DNA of 64,000 nt from Clusia tigrina. Taxonomy: Eukaryota > Arthropoda > Insecta > Diptera > Clusiidae. The notes under the pieces are model-generated. The model was not told where the DNA came from. It did not search any database and saw only the letters and a program-made list of their open reading frames with translations. Below are positions 26,157 to 39,110 of the stretch, piece by piece. Both the position numbers and the translations under genes were made by a program. The DNA lies in assembly GCA_920105625.2 (NCBI GenBank), contig OV050030.1, positions 77,961,400-78,025,399 of the forward strand, written 5' to 3'. Each line of letters opens with the position of its first letter. Positions within the stretch are counted from its first letter, which is position 1.

Positions 26157-28313
26157 TCATCTTAGATTGTCCTTATGGACCACCCTCCCTTTAATAAGAA
26201 CCGTGGTTCCTAAATCTCCTTCTATTTTTTCTTCAGCATATAAAGGGGTTAATTTGTTTCCTAATCTTCTGTTTGATTTTCCAAGAACACGGTCCCCCAC
26301 CTCGAAGACCCTATTTTGTCGGGAAGGATTATTCCTCTCGAGCTGTACTTTTTGAGCCTTCGTTATTCGTTCCGTTATCTCTTTTCTAGTTTCTGGGGGT
26401 GTGGCTTGGATTATGTCTATAGGTCTCTTCCCGGTTACGGAGTGAATTGTCCGATTGTACTCAACTGTGGCTATCAAAATTAGATCAACTATGTCGTCTA
26501 CTTTGTTCTCCAATTTCAAGCACCTTGCAATCTCCAGAAGAGTGCTATGAAGCCGTTCGACCTGTCCATTTGAAGTGCTGTGAAGTGGAGGGGCATTTAC
26601 GATGTCAATGTCGAATTTGTTTTTTAGTAGAGAAGTAATAGTGTCCGATTTGAAAGCTGCTTCGTTATCACAATAGATTATCTTGGTATTCGAGAAGATG
26701 TTCATTAATAGCAAAATTGGTCCTTTAATATCGATTATCGTACGTGATGGCTGGACTACAGCGAATTTAGAAAACTTCTCGACGCACGTGAGGAAATACT
26801 TTTTGTCTGTCGAAAAAATGTCAATGTGTAAAATTTCACCTTCGTAGGATGGTATGGGTGTTACCCCAAGCTCCTGTTTTCGCGGATGTCTGTCGTATTT
26901 GACCTTTGTGAAAATTTTACAATTTGCGACAGTTTCATTGGCTAATTTCGTCATTTTGGGGAAGTAATAATCATAAAGGATTTGCTTAACGTTTTCCTGG
27001 GCGGCTCTATGATGCTCAGCCTGAACTATCTCCCTCTGTTCATTTTTGTCAACAATATCTGACACCATTTTCCTACAGTGCCAAAATTTTGTTGATGGAA
27101 ATTGTCTGACCAATTCGTGCTGAATGCTGGCGAGTACTGGTAGCTCGCAATGTATTGCATTTACTACGTTCGGGTTTGTGATCATCTTGATTTCGTCCGA
27201 GAGGGTGTTTTTGTCTGTGAAGTGGATTAGGTGACGAGTTTCCTCGCCGAAAAGTATAAATTTGCGTTTGGAACTAAATTGGGCTTCTTCCAGAATTATC
27301 TGGTTTCTAAAGCAATTAACTGGTTTGTCAGATGCTTCAACCGTGTAGGTTAGCGATTCCTCGCTGTGGATCGTTGCGTGGTCTGAATGAGCTTCCTGTT
27401 CCAAAGCGTGAATGTGGTGACGTGACAGTGCGTCGGCAACATAGTTTTCTTTGCCTGGTTTGTAGAAGGTTTTAGCATTGTGGTCTTCAACAAATGCTTT
27501 CCATCGCTTAAACTTAGGGTTTGAGATTCGTTCTGAAACAGCAAACGTAAGCGGCTGATGGTCGGTGTAGATGTGTAAGTCTTTAACGCCGTAAAGGTAG
27601 TTCCTTAGGTTTTTAAGAGCCCATACAATTGCTAATAGTTCACGCTCGTTGGAGGCGAGATTCAATTCGTTATCTTTGAGGGTTCTGGAAATCATAGTAA
27701 TTGGTCTTCCTCCTTGAGAGAGGACCTCCCCTAGACCTGACGTTGAAGCATCCGTCGTAAGATCGAATGGCTTTTTAAAGTCTGGGTAGAGCAGCGTGAC
27801 TTCTTCTGACGCAAGAACCTCTTTGAGCTTGTTAAAGGCTCTAATTTGGTTTTCATCGAGATTTACTGCTATCTTTTTGGACTGGTTGGCACTGACCTTA
27901 CCGTTATCTCCCTTAAGGATATCGGTTAAAAGCTTCGCCAAGGAAGCGAAGTCTTTGATGAAACAGCGATAGTAACTCGCTAGACCGAGGAATGACCTAA
28001 TATTAAAAGGTATGGATGGCAACTCATAGTTGGGAATCGCTTCTACTTTGTTGGGGCTTATTTTTATGCCATCGCCAGACACAACAAAGCCTAAATACTC
28101 TACAGTTTCCTTAAAGAAGTGTGATTTCTCACGGGCAACCCCCATATTTGCTTGATATAATTCTTTCAAAACCCATTCTATATGTCGGACGTGGTCTTCT
28201 GCGTTTTCAGAAAAAATGATTACGTCATCTACGTATACGTAGCATGTTTTCCCGATTTGTTCCCTTAGCACATCGTCGATGGCACGTTGAAAGATACTGG
28301 GCGCGTTCTTCAA
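26157..28313 (-). pseudogene. Errantivirus 2 pol: reverse transcriptase (C-terminal part), RNase H, integrase
   Basis: A 718-codon open frame. YVDD is at 28224-28235. RNase H has LTTDASTSGLGEVLSQ near 27750 and TDHQPLTFAV near 27545. Integrase has the zinc finger (HHRAAQENV and CKIFTKVKYD; the second Cys of the C-x2-C pair reads Phe) and a full catalytic core: DIF near 26815, CDNEAAF near 26665 and NGQVERLHS near 26560. It ends in a basic C-terminal domain. The frame continues upstream of 28313 but is broken by the TAA at 28398. Confidence 0.9.
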
Positions 28314-28644
28314 CCCAAAAGGGAGCCTGCAAAGCTCGTATTTCCCATTTCCTACCGAAAAAGCTGTTTTCTCCCTGTCTCGTTCAGCGAGGGATAATTA
28401 GTGGAATCCTGATTTCAGATCAAGAGCTGTAAAGAACTTAGCCTTACCTAGGTTTGAAAGTATTACTGAAATGTTTGGGATAGGGTATCTATCATCTATG
28501 GTTTTTTGATTTAGTTTTCTGAAATCTATGACGAGACTTTTTTGTTGTTGCCATTCTCGTCTTTTTCTTTTTTATCTACAACCCAGATTGGATTGTTGTA
28601 AGGTGACCTGGATGGGCGTATTATCCCATTATTTAATAAGTCAT
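28314..28644 (-). pseudogene. Errantivirus 2 reverse transcriptase, N-terminal part (broken)
   Basis: Translating piecewise on the minus strand shows the fingers region (NPIWVVDKK near 28585) and the motif with the first catalytic Asp (ALDLKSGFH near 28405-28430). An in-frame TAA follows directly at 28398-28400, and a frameshift lies near 28540. Unlike errantivirus 1, the catalytic Asp region is still present. Confidence 0.8.
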
Positions 28645-29110
28645 TTATTTCATTATTGACAAAGTCAGCAACGCCCATAGGGTAGGGGTATCATTTTGAG
28701 TAAACCGGGTCGTCGTTATCTGTTCGGATAGTAGCGACAATGTTTGTATTGAAAGGTAGAGATTCATTGGGGTCTGCAAAGACTCTAAACCATGTCCGTA
28801 CCATTTTCTGAAACTTGTTGTTGTGAGAGTTTTATTCTTAAAATCTAATGTTGACCCTGTCTGTGTTAACAGATCGAGGCCAATTATGCCATCAAATGTT
28901 GATAGTGTGGGCAAAATAAAAAATGTGCTATTGGTGTCGAACACCCAGACCATGCACTTCTCCTTAATATTATCGAATCCGTGAATAGACTTTACTATGA
29001 AAGGTTCTTCCATAGGCAACTTATATTTAAGTTCTGTTAATGGCTTAATGTAATTTTTGGAAGGTCCGGTATCTATTAAAAGCTTAAGTGTTCTCCCTGC
29101 TATGTTTCTA
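28645..29110 (-). pseudogene. Errantivirus 2 protease
   Basis: Starts just downstream of gag in another frame. The active-site D-T-G is near 29070, then PSKNYIKPL. The second landmark FDGIIGLDLL is at about 28870-28900. It runs open to 28645, where the pre-RT frame is lost. ATG-initiated translation is not expected; pol is made by frameshifting. Confidence 0.8.
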
Positions 29111-29111
29111 A

Positions 29112-30378
29112 TTATGAACGGAAGCAGGGAGTTTTGTCTAAAAAATTGAGCTGGTCATGCTCCGGAAGGTTTTCGAAAACTGCCGACACCTCTGAATCGG
29201 CTAAGATTTGGTAGTCGGATTCTGTTTGATCTGTGGAAAGATTATTCACCCTCTGATGTTTCGGGCCAGTAAATCTAGCAGAGCTACTAAGTGGTCTTTT
29301 CATTGCTTGTCCCTGATTCTGATTGTTGAAAAACTGGGCCGAAGCCTGGTTGTAAAACTGGCTTTGGTTTTGTCTGAGAGTCTGGGATGAGCCGACATTG
29401 TCCAGTTGGAATTGAGTAGGCTCTCTGAAGCGTTGGGAAGGGTCGACGTCCATTTTCTGCACCGGGTCATACCTCAGTGAAGCCCTAGCTTCCGTATTTT
29501 GTTGCCTGGAAAAATGTGGGTTTTTTCTCTGATGCATATTGCTCGCCTGGTGGTCACCTGCAGTGTTCCTTTCCTTATTTTGCTGCCTTTGTTCCCCACG
29601 CTGTGCTCTGTCTTCTAGACTTCTTGCATAGTTACTTGCGAACATGTATCGTTCGTGGTTGGACTCTACCTCTTGGGCTAAAGCTAACGCTGTCGGTAAA
29701 TCAGTCGGTCTTGCCGCGAAGAGTATATCACTCAATGCCCTCCTGGTTCCTGAAATGAACACTCTGAGTGCGTCCATTCTATATTTTTCATTTAAAGATG
29801 CGGCGACATGTTGATCGTATGTCATAATTGTCTTATTTTTTGAGGAGGGTCAGTTTTCGTTCGACTTCATCGTAATACTGCAAAAGTGTCATATTGCCCT
29901 GGCGAAGAGTTGACAGCTCTTGCTCTATTAAATAAATTGGTCGCTTGTCCGAATATGTGAAATCAATGCGATTGATAATTGCCTTAAAATTAAGAACTGT
30001 GTTGAAGGAGGATAATACCATATCGGCAGAGCCTTTGATTTTGTTTCTTATAATCGCTACTGCCTGGTAATGCTTAGAACTGCCATTGAAATTATCGAAT
30101 AATTTATATGCGGTATGCGCCGCCTGCCTCCACGAGATGTAAGTTTCGTGTCTGCCGTGGAAGTCTGGCAGTGATTTTATAATATCTAATGATTCGTCAC
30201 AATGTTTCCCCGGAATTATTTCTACGTCTTTGTACGTTTCTACTTCAGGGGTTGTCAATATCATAGTCCTCAAACGTTGGTTTAAGTCCGTTATGGTTTC
30301 TTCAAAGTTAGCTCTTTGTTCAGCGAGAGCGCTGTTAACTGCTCCTTCTACCAAGGCTCTCAACTGTTCTGGATCCAT
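29112..30378 (-). pseudogene. Errantivirus 2 gag (one frameshift)
   Basis: Gag starts at ATG 30376-30378 (MDPEQLRALVEG). The capsid-like part (DFHGRHETYISWRQAAHTAY, then FTYSDKRPIYLIEQELS) runs to 29833, where an A-run causes a frame change. The remainder (29112-29825) continues the capsid C-terminal region (ALRVFISGTRRALSDILFAA) and a basic, Gln/Asn-rich tail without CCHC knuckles. This general pattern is that of the 17.6/297-like errantiviruses. Confidence 0.85.
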
Positions 30379-30906
30379 TTTAGTTTTATTAATAGGTTTT
30401 TATATTCCTGACCACAAATTTGAAACGTTACTATTACTGCTGTTTACCTTTTTACTAGCTACGAGTAGTTTGTTTAAAAAAACTATCAAGGTCTGATTCG
30501 TCGTTATTCATACGCGATAGCTCATTTCTCTATTTTTTTAAAAATATGATTCTATTTCCGAAACCCTTGCAAAGATTCAATATAACATTTGCAGTTTATT
30601 TGTACCACAATTTCAATTCGTTTTAATTTTTTTGTCTTGTGCTCTACTTACATTTTATTAATTTTTTTCTATTGCTTCGACTTAGATTTCATCTGCGGTG
30701 TTGTGTTGTTGTTGGCTCCTGCTATGTTGCTTCCTCTTTCGTTTTCGTCAGTTGATTTAGTTGCAAATTCGTTGGTCTTGGAAAAATGCACAGTTAGCTC
30801 CGATTAACAGTTATAGGTGGTGTACCAATATAATATATGTTTATTAAAAAGTTTTTTGTTTGTAGGTTCGCCGGAGACGTTAGTTACTGAATTATAGTTG
30901 GGCGCC
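30379..30906 (-). promoter_or_regulatory. Errantivirus 2 leader and primer-binding site
   Basis: On the minus strand TGGCGCCCAAC lies at the LTR edge (30897-30907), matching the start of the lysine-tRNA site used by gypsy; complementarity appears to stop after 11 bases. The rest is an A+T-rich leader with no ORF of note. Confidence 0.7.
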
Positions 30907-31197
30907 AGTTTTCTTTTCAGATTTTGGTTTATTTAACAATATGTAAATATTAAATTAATACTTCTTTGTAAATATTTTATATGTTTTACTCTGAGCTGTA
31001 GTTCGATCAGTTGCGATGTCATTACCAGACTGAAATGTCTAAATGCACACTTCGCCCACGGCTCAAGCAAGCGGAGCTCGTAAGCCGTCGATTCCGCGCC
31101 TCGTGTGCCCCGCTCTTCCATCCGACAACAGCCGAGCGCATTGCTTCAGTCAAGCGGCGATTGATATCGTCGCTCTCACCAAGAGATCGTGTTAACT
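30907..31197 (-). repeat. Errantivirus 2 LTR copy 2, shared by two proviral copies
   Basis: 291 bp. It is the 5' LTR of the provirus to its left (primer site adjacent) and also looks like the 3' LTR of the partial copy to its right (polypurine tract adjacent at 31198). This double role is diagnostic of tandem proviruses sharing one LTR. Confidence 0.92.
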
Positions 31198-32558
31198 CCT
31201 CCCCCGCTTAAATGAAGTTCGTCCTCGGACTTCCTGAAGCTGTCGATCACCTAGCAACAGATTATAATGACAACTGTAGCTAGGCCGAATAAGAAGGATA
31301 TTGTTGGGAGTTTCTTCTCGACCTCTCGGATGCGAATCTCCTTTTTGAAAATAAGGAGAAAGGTTCCAGTAACCGTCCTGTCGCGCGTTGGCTGGTGTTA
31401 TAACGGCGTTGTTATAACGAGTTTTTTTTCTTGATTATGATGATGCCATCATGGACGACTACCACAGGTTCGAGGTGACATGATGTGGTGTTGCAGCTGG
31501 TAGTTGTTGAGCGCATGTAGGCAGTGGCAGCTCTTTACTCGCGGTAGAACTTTCGATACCCATTACTTGATTGCCGCCTTCAGCAACATTGTTGTCTTCG
31601 GTGAGGTGCAAGATGATTCCATTTCGTTGAACTTGGTTTTTTTTACATTCTAACTTAGGTATAGGTGAAAATTTATGGTCTAACAAAACTTTGATATAAG
31701 ATATTTCTATAAGATCGACTATACTAGTATTGGTAGAACGCATGACAATTACTTTATTAGTATCTTCTGAATCTAATATAGTAGGATTTACTATTTTTTC
31801 TTTGCAAGGGTGACAGTCAGTTTTCAATTTTTCAGTTCGAAATCATTGGTCTGTTTCTAGCTAAGAGTGAATATTATAAACTGCCAGTATCAATTTTTTT
31901 TGTCTTTGAATTGATAGTTACTTGTCTATTTTCGGAGTTTATAAGTTCTTGTTAACTGAATTTTATTTTTGACCAATTGAATGAAAAAAATGTAAAAAAT
32001 GTAAAATCTTATATGGTTAATGTAGTTTTTTCTCTTAAATTTTCATTTCTTAAAATATGACTAAAAAAAAAATTTGAAAACAAGACAGAAATATTCATCT
32101 TAGATTGTCCTTATGGACCACCCTCCCTTTAATAAGAACCGTGGTTCCTAAATCTCCTTCTATTTTTTCTTCAGCATATAAAGGGGTTAATTTGTTTCCT
32201 AATCTTCTGTTTGATTTTCCAAGAACACGGTCCCCCACCTCGAAGACCCTGTTTTGTCGGGAAGGATTTTTCCCTTGTGAGCTGTACTTGTTGAGCCTTC
32301 GTTATTCTTTCCGTTATCTCTTTTCTAGTTTCTGGGGGTGTGGCTTGGATTATGTCTATAGGTCTCTTGCCGGTTACGGAGTGAATTGTCCGATTGTACT
32401 CAACTGTGGCTATCAAAATTAGATCAACTATGTCGTCTACTTTGTTCTCCAATTTCAAGCACCTTGCAATCTCCAGAAGAGTGCTATGAAGCCGTTTGAC
32501 CTGTCCATTTGAAGTGCTGGGAAGTGGAGGGGCATTTACGATGTCAATGTCGAATTTG
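31198..32558 (-). mobile_element. Partial errantivirus 2 internal region, copy A
   Basis: Corresponds to 25307-26616 of the full copy: polypurine tract, env-region remnant (31459-31827, 122 codons) and the C-terminal third of integrase (frame at 32171-32458, with a frameshift near 32275). It stops abruptly within integrase after GTCGAATTTG (32549-32558), where gene-like DNA begins. Confidence 0.9.
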
Positions 32559-32945
32559 AACTAGTACTGAAACCGAAAAAATAGAGCCAATGTCCCTAAA
32601 AATGTGACTAGGTACCCCTGAGAGCGAAGATGCGTTATTTGTATTATTATTGCTTATTATGGGCAAATACTTGTACTTTGGAATCCCATTTCATTTAAAT
32701 ATGTTTGCTATAGTATATCGTTAATTTTAGACCCACAACAATTTTTTTTTCTATTTTTTCAAGAAATGCTGTAAAAGAGTTTACCCTAAAGTTGGATGAT
32801 CTCTTTGATATTGCCCACCAAGATGCCCTACCGATGATGACTTCAGAAGAAGACAAGGAGTTTCTGTTGAAACAAAGACAGAAAGGAAGACCAGGCTCCA
32901 TGCTCGGAGTTGACCTGAAGTTGGTTCAAGCTGAAGAAAGACTAC
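32559..32945 (+). pseudogene. Fragment of unrecognised gene, copy A (intron and partial exon)
   Basis: 32559-32763 reads as intron, ending in a pyrimidine-rich tract and AG (CTATTTTTTCAAG). From 32764 an exon begins that encodes FTLKLDDLFDIAHQDALP and a Lys/Gln/Glu-rich stretch, cut off at 32945 by the mariner fragment. It is nearly identical to the longer copy at 35551-36430. Confidence 0.75.
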
Positions 32946-33898
<953 letters not shown>

Positions 33899-34189
33899 AG
33901 TTTTCTTTTCAGATTTTGGTTTATTTAACAATATATAAATTATAAATTAATACTTCTTTGTAAATATTTTATATGTTTTACTCTGAGCTGTAGTTCGATC
34001 AGTTGCGATGTCATTACCAGACTGAAAGGTCAAAATGCACACTTCGCCCACGGCTCAAGCAAGCGTAGCTCATAAGCCGTCGATCCCGCGCCTCGTGTGC
34101 CCCGCTCTTCCATCCGACAGCAGCCGAGTGCATTGATTTAGTCAAGCGGCGATTGATATCGTCGCTCTCACCAAGAGATCGTGTTAACT
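33899..34189 (-). repeat. Errantivirus 2 LTR copy 3
   Basis: 291 bp, about 8 differences from LTR copy 1. It is flanked by TA repeat on the left and the polypurine tract plus partial internal region on the right. Confidence 0.92.
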
Positions 34190-35550
34190 CCTCCCCCGCT
34201 TAAGTGAAGTTCGTCCTCGGACTTCTTGAAGCTGTCGATCACCTAGCAACAGATTATAATGACAACTGTAGCTAGGCCGAATAAGAAGGATATTGTTGGG
34301 AGTTTCTTCTCGACCTCTCTGATGCGAATCTCCTTATTGAAAATAAGGAGAAAAGTTCCAGTAACCGTCCTGTCGCGCGTTGGCTGGTGTTATAACGGCG
34401 TTGTTATAACGAGTTTTTTTCTTGATTATGATGATGCCATCATGGACGACTACCACAGGTTCGAGGAGACATGATCTGGTGTTGCAACTGGTAGTTGTTG
34501 AGCGCATGTAGGCAGTGGCAGCTCTTTACTCGCGGTAGAACTTTCGATACCCATTACTTGATTGCCGCCTTCAGCAACATTGTTGTCTTCGGTGAGGTGC
34601 AAGATGATTCCATTTCGTTGAACTTGGTTTTTTTTACATTCTAACGTAGGTATAGGTGAAAATTTATTGTCTAACAAAACTTTGATATAAGATATTTCTA
34701 TAAGATCGACTATACTAGTATTGGGAGAACGCATGACAATTACTTTATTAGTATCTTCTGAATCTAAAATAGTAGGATTTACTATTTTTTCTTTGCAAGG
34801 GTGACAGTCAGTATTCAATTTTTCAGTTCGGAAATCATTGGTCTGTTTCTAGCTAAGAGTGAATCTTATAAACTGCCAGTATCAATTTGTTTTGTCTTTG
34901 AATTGATAGTTACTTGTCTATTTTCGGAGTTTATAAGTTCTTGTTAACTGAATTTTATTTTTGACCAATTCAATGAAAAAAATGTAAAAAATGTAAAATC
35001 TTATATGGTTAATGTAGTTTTTTCTTCTTAAATTTTCATTTCTTAAAATATGACTAAAAAATAAATTTAAAAACAAGACAGAAATATTCATCTTAGATTG
35101 TCCTTATGGACCACCCTCCCTTTAATAAGAACCGTGGTTCCTAAATCTCCTTCTATTTTTTCTTCAGCATATAAAGGGGTTAATTTGTTTCCTAATCTTC
35201 TGTTTGAGTTTCCAAGAACACGGTCCCCCACCTCGAAGACCCTGTTTTGTCGGGAAGGATTATTCCTCTCGAGCTGTACTTGTTGAGCCTTCGTTATTCT
35301 TTCCGTTATCTCTTTTCTAGTTTCTGGGGGTGTGGCTTGGATTATGTCTATAGGTCTCTTGCCGGTTACGGAGTGAATTGTCCGATTATACTCAACTGTG
35401 GCTATCAAAATTAGATCAACTATGTCGTCTACTTTGTTCTCCAATTTCAAGCACCTTGCAATCTCCAGAAGAGTGCTATGAAGCCGTTCTACCTGTCCAT
35501 TTGAAGTGCTGTGAAGTGGAGGGGCATTTACGATGTCAATGTCGAATTTG
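34190..35550 (-). mobile_element. Partial errantivirus 2 internal region, copy B
   Basis: Same extent and same breakpoint (GTCGAATTTG) as copy A, and the same length of 1361 bp. It includes the env-region remnant (34450-34818) and an open C-terminal integrase fragment (35088-35450) ending VVHKDNLR. It is followed by the same gene-like DNA as copy A. Confidence 0.9.
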
Positions 35551-35746
35551 AACTAGTACTGAAATCGAAAAAATAGAGCCAATGTCCCTAAAAACGTGAC
35601 TAGGTACCCCTGAGAGCGAAGATGCGTTATTTGTATTATTATTGCTTATTATGGGCAAATACTTGTACTTTGGAATCCCATTTCATTTAAATATGGTATA
35701 CCGTTAATTTTAGACCCACAACAATTTTTTTTTCTATTTTTTCAAG
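35551..35746 (+). other. Intron sequence of unrecognised gene, copy B
   Basis: A+T-rich DNA matching 32559-32763. It ends in a pyrimidine tract and AG before the exon at 35747. Confidence 0.6.
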
Positions 35747-36429
35747 AAATGCTGTAAAAGAGTTTACCCTAAAGTTGGATGATCTCTTTGATATTGCCCA
35801 CCAAGATGCCCTACCGATGATGACTTCAGAAGAAGACAAGGATTATCTGTTGAAACAAAGACAGAAAGGAAGACCAGGCTCCATGCTCGGAGTTGACCTG
35901 AAGTTGGCTCAAGCTGAAGAAAGACTACTACAGAAAGAACGGAAGGTCTTAGACAAACAACTTGAAGCGGGCAATTTGGGTAAGCATTTAAAAAAATATA
36001 TATATATTTTCCTTGTAGCGAAACTTTATAAGATCTAGATCACTAGCTGAAATTTCCATCAATATTAACTTTATACTTATTGTCTCATCTCTTTGTTCAC
36101 AGAGACGGTGGAGCTCACGGACGACGAGACAACAGAAGAGTCAGAAGGACGTGAAACGACGTATGAAGAGCTCGAGATGAACGTAGAATCTGAAGAACCA
36201 TCTGCCCCCAAGAGAATCAAGCGTGGCTTCAAAGAGGTCCTAACCATGAAATTGTCATTGTTGCTGGACCGCTGTAAGGTGTCCGATAGGAACGCTGCTC
36301 GTATCATTTTGGCTACATTAGAAGCTCTCGGAGAGGATCCCAAAGAATATAAGATCTCTAGAAGCGTTATCCGTGGTCAGCGGAGAATAAACCGTGAAAA
36401 ATACACGGAACAAATTCAAGACAGACTTA
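35747..36429 (+). pseudogene. Fragment of unrecognised gene, copy B (two exons)
   Basis: Exon 35747-35979 is joined to exon 36103-36429 through an intron with GT at 35980-35981 and AG at 36101-36102; splicing keeps the frame open (…QLEAGNL then ETVELTDDETTEE). The product is acidic, then basic (PKRIKRGFKEVL), then has a LLDRCKVSDRNAARIILATLEAL segment followed by ISRSVIRGQRRINREKY. That arrangement reminds me of an expanded arthropod family of unknown function, possibly transposon-derived; this is recollection, not a search result. The second exon is cut by the LINE at about 36430, so the gene is incomplete. Confidence 0.65.
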
Positions 36430-37618
36430 AGATACCCCAAAGCGAGGCTGTTTGCGTTTTGTGATTGTGTCCTTGATGGCTTCAATGTGTAGGTCAGGGT
36501 GTATAACCTTGTTCGGGATATACCATTCAGCATTTGTAATTGTTCGTAGTATTCTTGACTGCATTCGTTGTATTAAATTTAAGTTTGATATGCTAGCTGT
36601 GCCCCATATCTCGATTCCATATTTCCAGATAGGCACTATTATTGTCTTGCATATTATTAGTTTGTTGTAGAGAGATAGCCTAGATCCTCGTCCAAGTAGC
36701 CAGCTTAACTGTCGTTACTTATTTTTTGCATCGTTTCGCTTGTTAATGCTTCCAAGTCAATTTTTCGTCTATGGTTATTCCAAGATATTTTGCAGCAGAG
36801 TGAGTTTTTATTTTTTTGCCCTTTATAGCAAGGTTGTATTTTGCCGATTTTTTGTTTGTATATACAACTTGTACAGTTTTGTCTTTATTTATCTCTCTCC
36901 ATTCCCCATAAGTCACACCATGCCACTACATTGTCCAATTTATGTTGGATTGTATTTGTTGCCTTTTTTTCTTCATTGTGTGATGCCATTAAAACTGTGT
37001 CGTCTGCGAATGTTGCTATCATCGCATTGCTTTTCGTTGGAATTGGTACATCTGCTGTGAATATTAAGTATAGTAGAGGTCCTAATACGCTGCCTTGTGG
37101 TACTCCAGCTGTCATTGGTAGGATGTCTGAACAATCCTCGTCATATTTTATGTAGAATTGTCGTTCGCTTATATAGCTCTTTAAAATGTCATAATAATTT
37201 TGTGGAAATATTCGCTTAAGTTTATATAGAAGTCCTTTGTGCCACACCTTGTCGAATGCTTTTGCAATGTCCAAGTATATAGCTACGCAGTACTTTTTGT
37301 TGTCTATACTTTCAAGGATTTTGTTTACAACCCTGTGGAACTGTTGCACAGTTGAGTGTTGTCTTCTAAATTCAAACTGATGGCTGGGTATTAAATTTTT
37401 TGTAGTTAAGATTGGCTCTAATCTGTCCTGTAGTATCCTTTCAAATACTGTCGATAGTATTGGCAATAGACTGATAGGTAAGAAGTTGTTTTGGTGTCAT
37501 CTTTTCGTGGCTTGCTGATGGCTGTTATCTGTGCAACTTTCCATAAGCGAGAGAAATACTTAGTTTCTAGCATGCAGTTAAATATATTTCGAATATATAT
37601 TATAGCTATATCAGGCAT
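36427..37618 (-). pseudogene. LINE ORF2: reverse transcriptase and C-terminal region
   Basis: Reverse transcriptase of the Jockey clade. Motifs are YLDIAKAFDKVWH near 37265, AGVPQGSVLGPLLY near 37095 and FADDT at 36997-37011. The C-terminal region is at 36427-36636 (KYGIEIWGTASISNLNLIQR). At least three frame changes occur between 37618 and 36636. The LINE sequence stops at about 36430. Confidence 0.85.
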
Positions 37619-37671
37619 TTATTTTAGCATCTTCCCGCTTATCACATCATATCCTGGCGCCTTTTTGTCTT

Positions 37672-38927
37672 TTAATTTTTTAATTTTGTTTTTGACTGCG
37701 GCATATTTATTAAATTGTCAAGATGAGTGGTTTCGCTTGTAAATATTTCAAGGAAATGTTTGGCCAGTGTGTTGGCTTTGTCTTTACTTGTTTTCGCCCA
37801 TGTACCGGTTTGTGTTTTGATAAGAGGTTTGTGTATTATTGCACCAGTGAGTTTTTTCGTAGCCTTCCAAAGAGAGTAATTTGTTGATGTGGTCGTTCCC
37901 AAGTTCAGCATATGTTTTTCTAGTTCCTTTTTTCTGTTTTTCTGAAGTAAAATTTTTAATTCATTTGTTGCCTTGTTTAGGTTGCGTTTATCTTCCGGAT
38001 TCCTAGTGATTTGCCATGTTTTCCGGAGCTTCCTTTTCTATTTAATTTTTCCCTTGATGAACGCTGGTGTAGTGTCCGTATTTGCTAACGTTAGCTTTGG
38101 TGTTGAAGCTGTGATTGCTTCGATGACGCTATCATTGATGTATGCGATTACGGAATCGATTTCATTTTTTGTTTTTAATCGTATATCTATTTTTAGTTGT
38201 TTTTCCAGTGCTAGACGAAAATTATTCCAGACAGTTTTATTGTTATAAATGCCTGAGAAAAGTCTTGTCTCTATTAATCCTAGTAATGTCATTAGGATTT
38301 GGGAGTGGTCTGAGGATAATTCTAAACATGATTTAATAGTCAGCTGTTTATGAAGAATATTTTTTGTGATGGAGAAGTCTATTAAATCTGGTTGTTTTTT
38401 TGTATCTGTTGGCCAATATGTTGGTTCAACAGTGCTAATGCATCGACTATATTGTATAGCTTTAAGTAACTCGCGTCCTTGTGCGTTTGTCAACCTTGAT
38501 CCCCATAAAACATTTTTAGTTTAGCGTTATAGTCACCTCCGGCTAAAAAGCGATTCCCCAGTTTTTTTTAAAAAGTCTAGATATTGTTCTTTTGTGTCGT
38601 TATATTTTGGTGGACAATATACAGCAGATACTATGATTTGTACTTTCGTTGCTTGAAAGTGCTCTTTTTTATATGCGTCGAGTTCAATGTAATTCATATT
38701 TTTTTTATAATGATCGCCGTTCCACCGTGAGAGTTGTTGTCAGGATGATTTGTGTAATGGATCTCAATGTTAGGGAATTTAACATATGTTTTGTCTGTAG
38801 CATGTGTTTCTGAGATTAACATCACATCTATTGAATTATTTATTAGGAAAGTCTTTAGTTCTAGTTCATGGCGCCTCAGTCCATTTGCATTCCATATTGC
38901 CAAATTTATTTTATTTACTGCGTTCAT
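37672..38927 (-). pseudogene. LINE ORF2: AP-like endonuclease and linker
   Basis: Starts at an ATG (38925-38927) with IWNANGLRRHELEL and LISETHATDKTYVK, the first parts of the apurinic-type endonuclease that nicks the target. 38038-38493 carries the later endonuclease motifs (PDLIDF near 38385; SSDHSQI near 38310). 37672-37911 is the linker before reverse transcriptase (SLWKATKKLTG). Frame breaks separate these pieces. Confidence 0.8.
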
Positions 38928-39110
38928 CTATTTTGCATACAAGCATAGTTACTATGTTCATAATACTGGTCATTTGATTTATTAGTTGTTTCATCATTGT
39001 TTTTAATTCGGATAGATCGTCATTGTTTGATATTATTTCATATGTGCTGTTGCTTTTTATTTGATTTGGCTCCTGTGATATTGTTTCCATTTGTGCAGCT
39101 TGAGCGTACT
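38911..39110 (-). pseudogene. LINE ORF1, C-terminal end
   Basis: The end of Gag-like ORF1 (YAQAAQMETIS, then LKTMMKQLINQMTSIMNIV) directly precedes and overlaps the ORF2 start region, as is usual for Jockey elements. It is separated from the rest of ORF1 by the DINE-like insertion. Confidence 0.75.

Larger units (their letters stand above)
25016..31197 (-). mobile_element. Errantivirus 2 (Ty3/gypsy), defective
   Basis: A 6182-bp provirus on the minus strand with 291-bp LTRs (AGT...ACT) at 25016-25306 and 30907-31197. Gag, protease, reverse transcriptase, RNase H and integrase are in order. Only a short remnant remains where env should be. LTRs differ at about 12 positions (about 4%). Its upstream LTR is followed at once by a partial second copy of the internal region (31198-32558), so the left side sits in TA repeats but the right side has no simple target duplication. 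Lesions are a gag frameshift, a reverse transcriptase frameshift and a TAA at 28398-28400. Confidence 0.9.
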
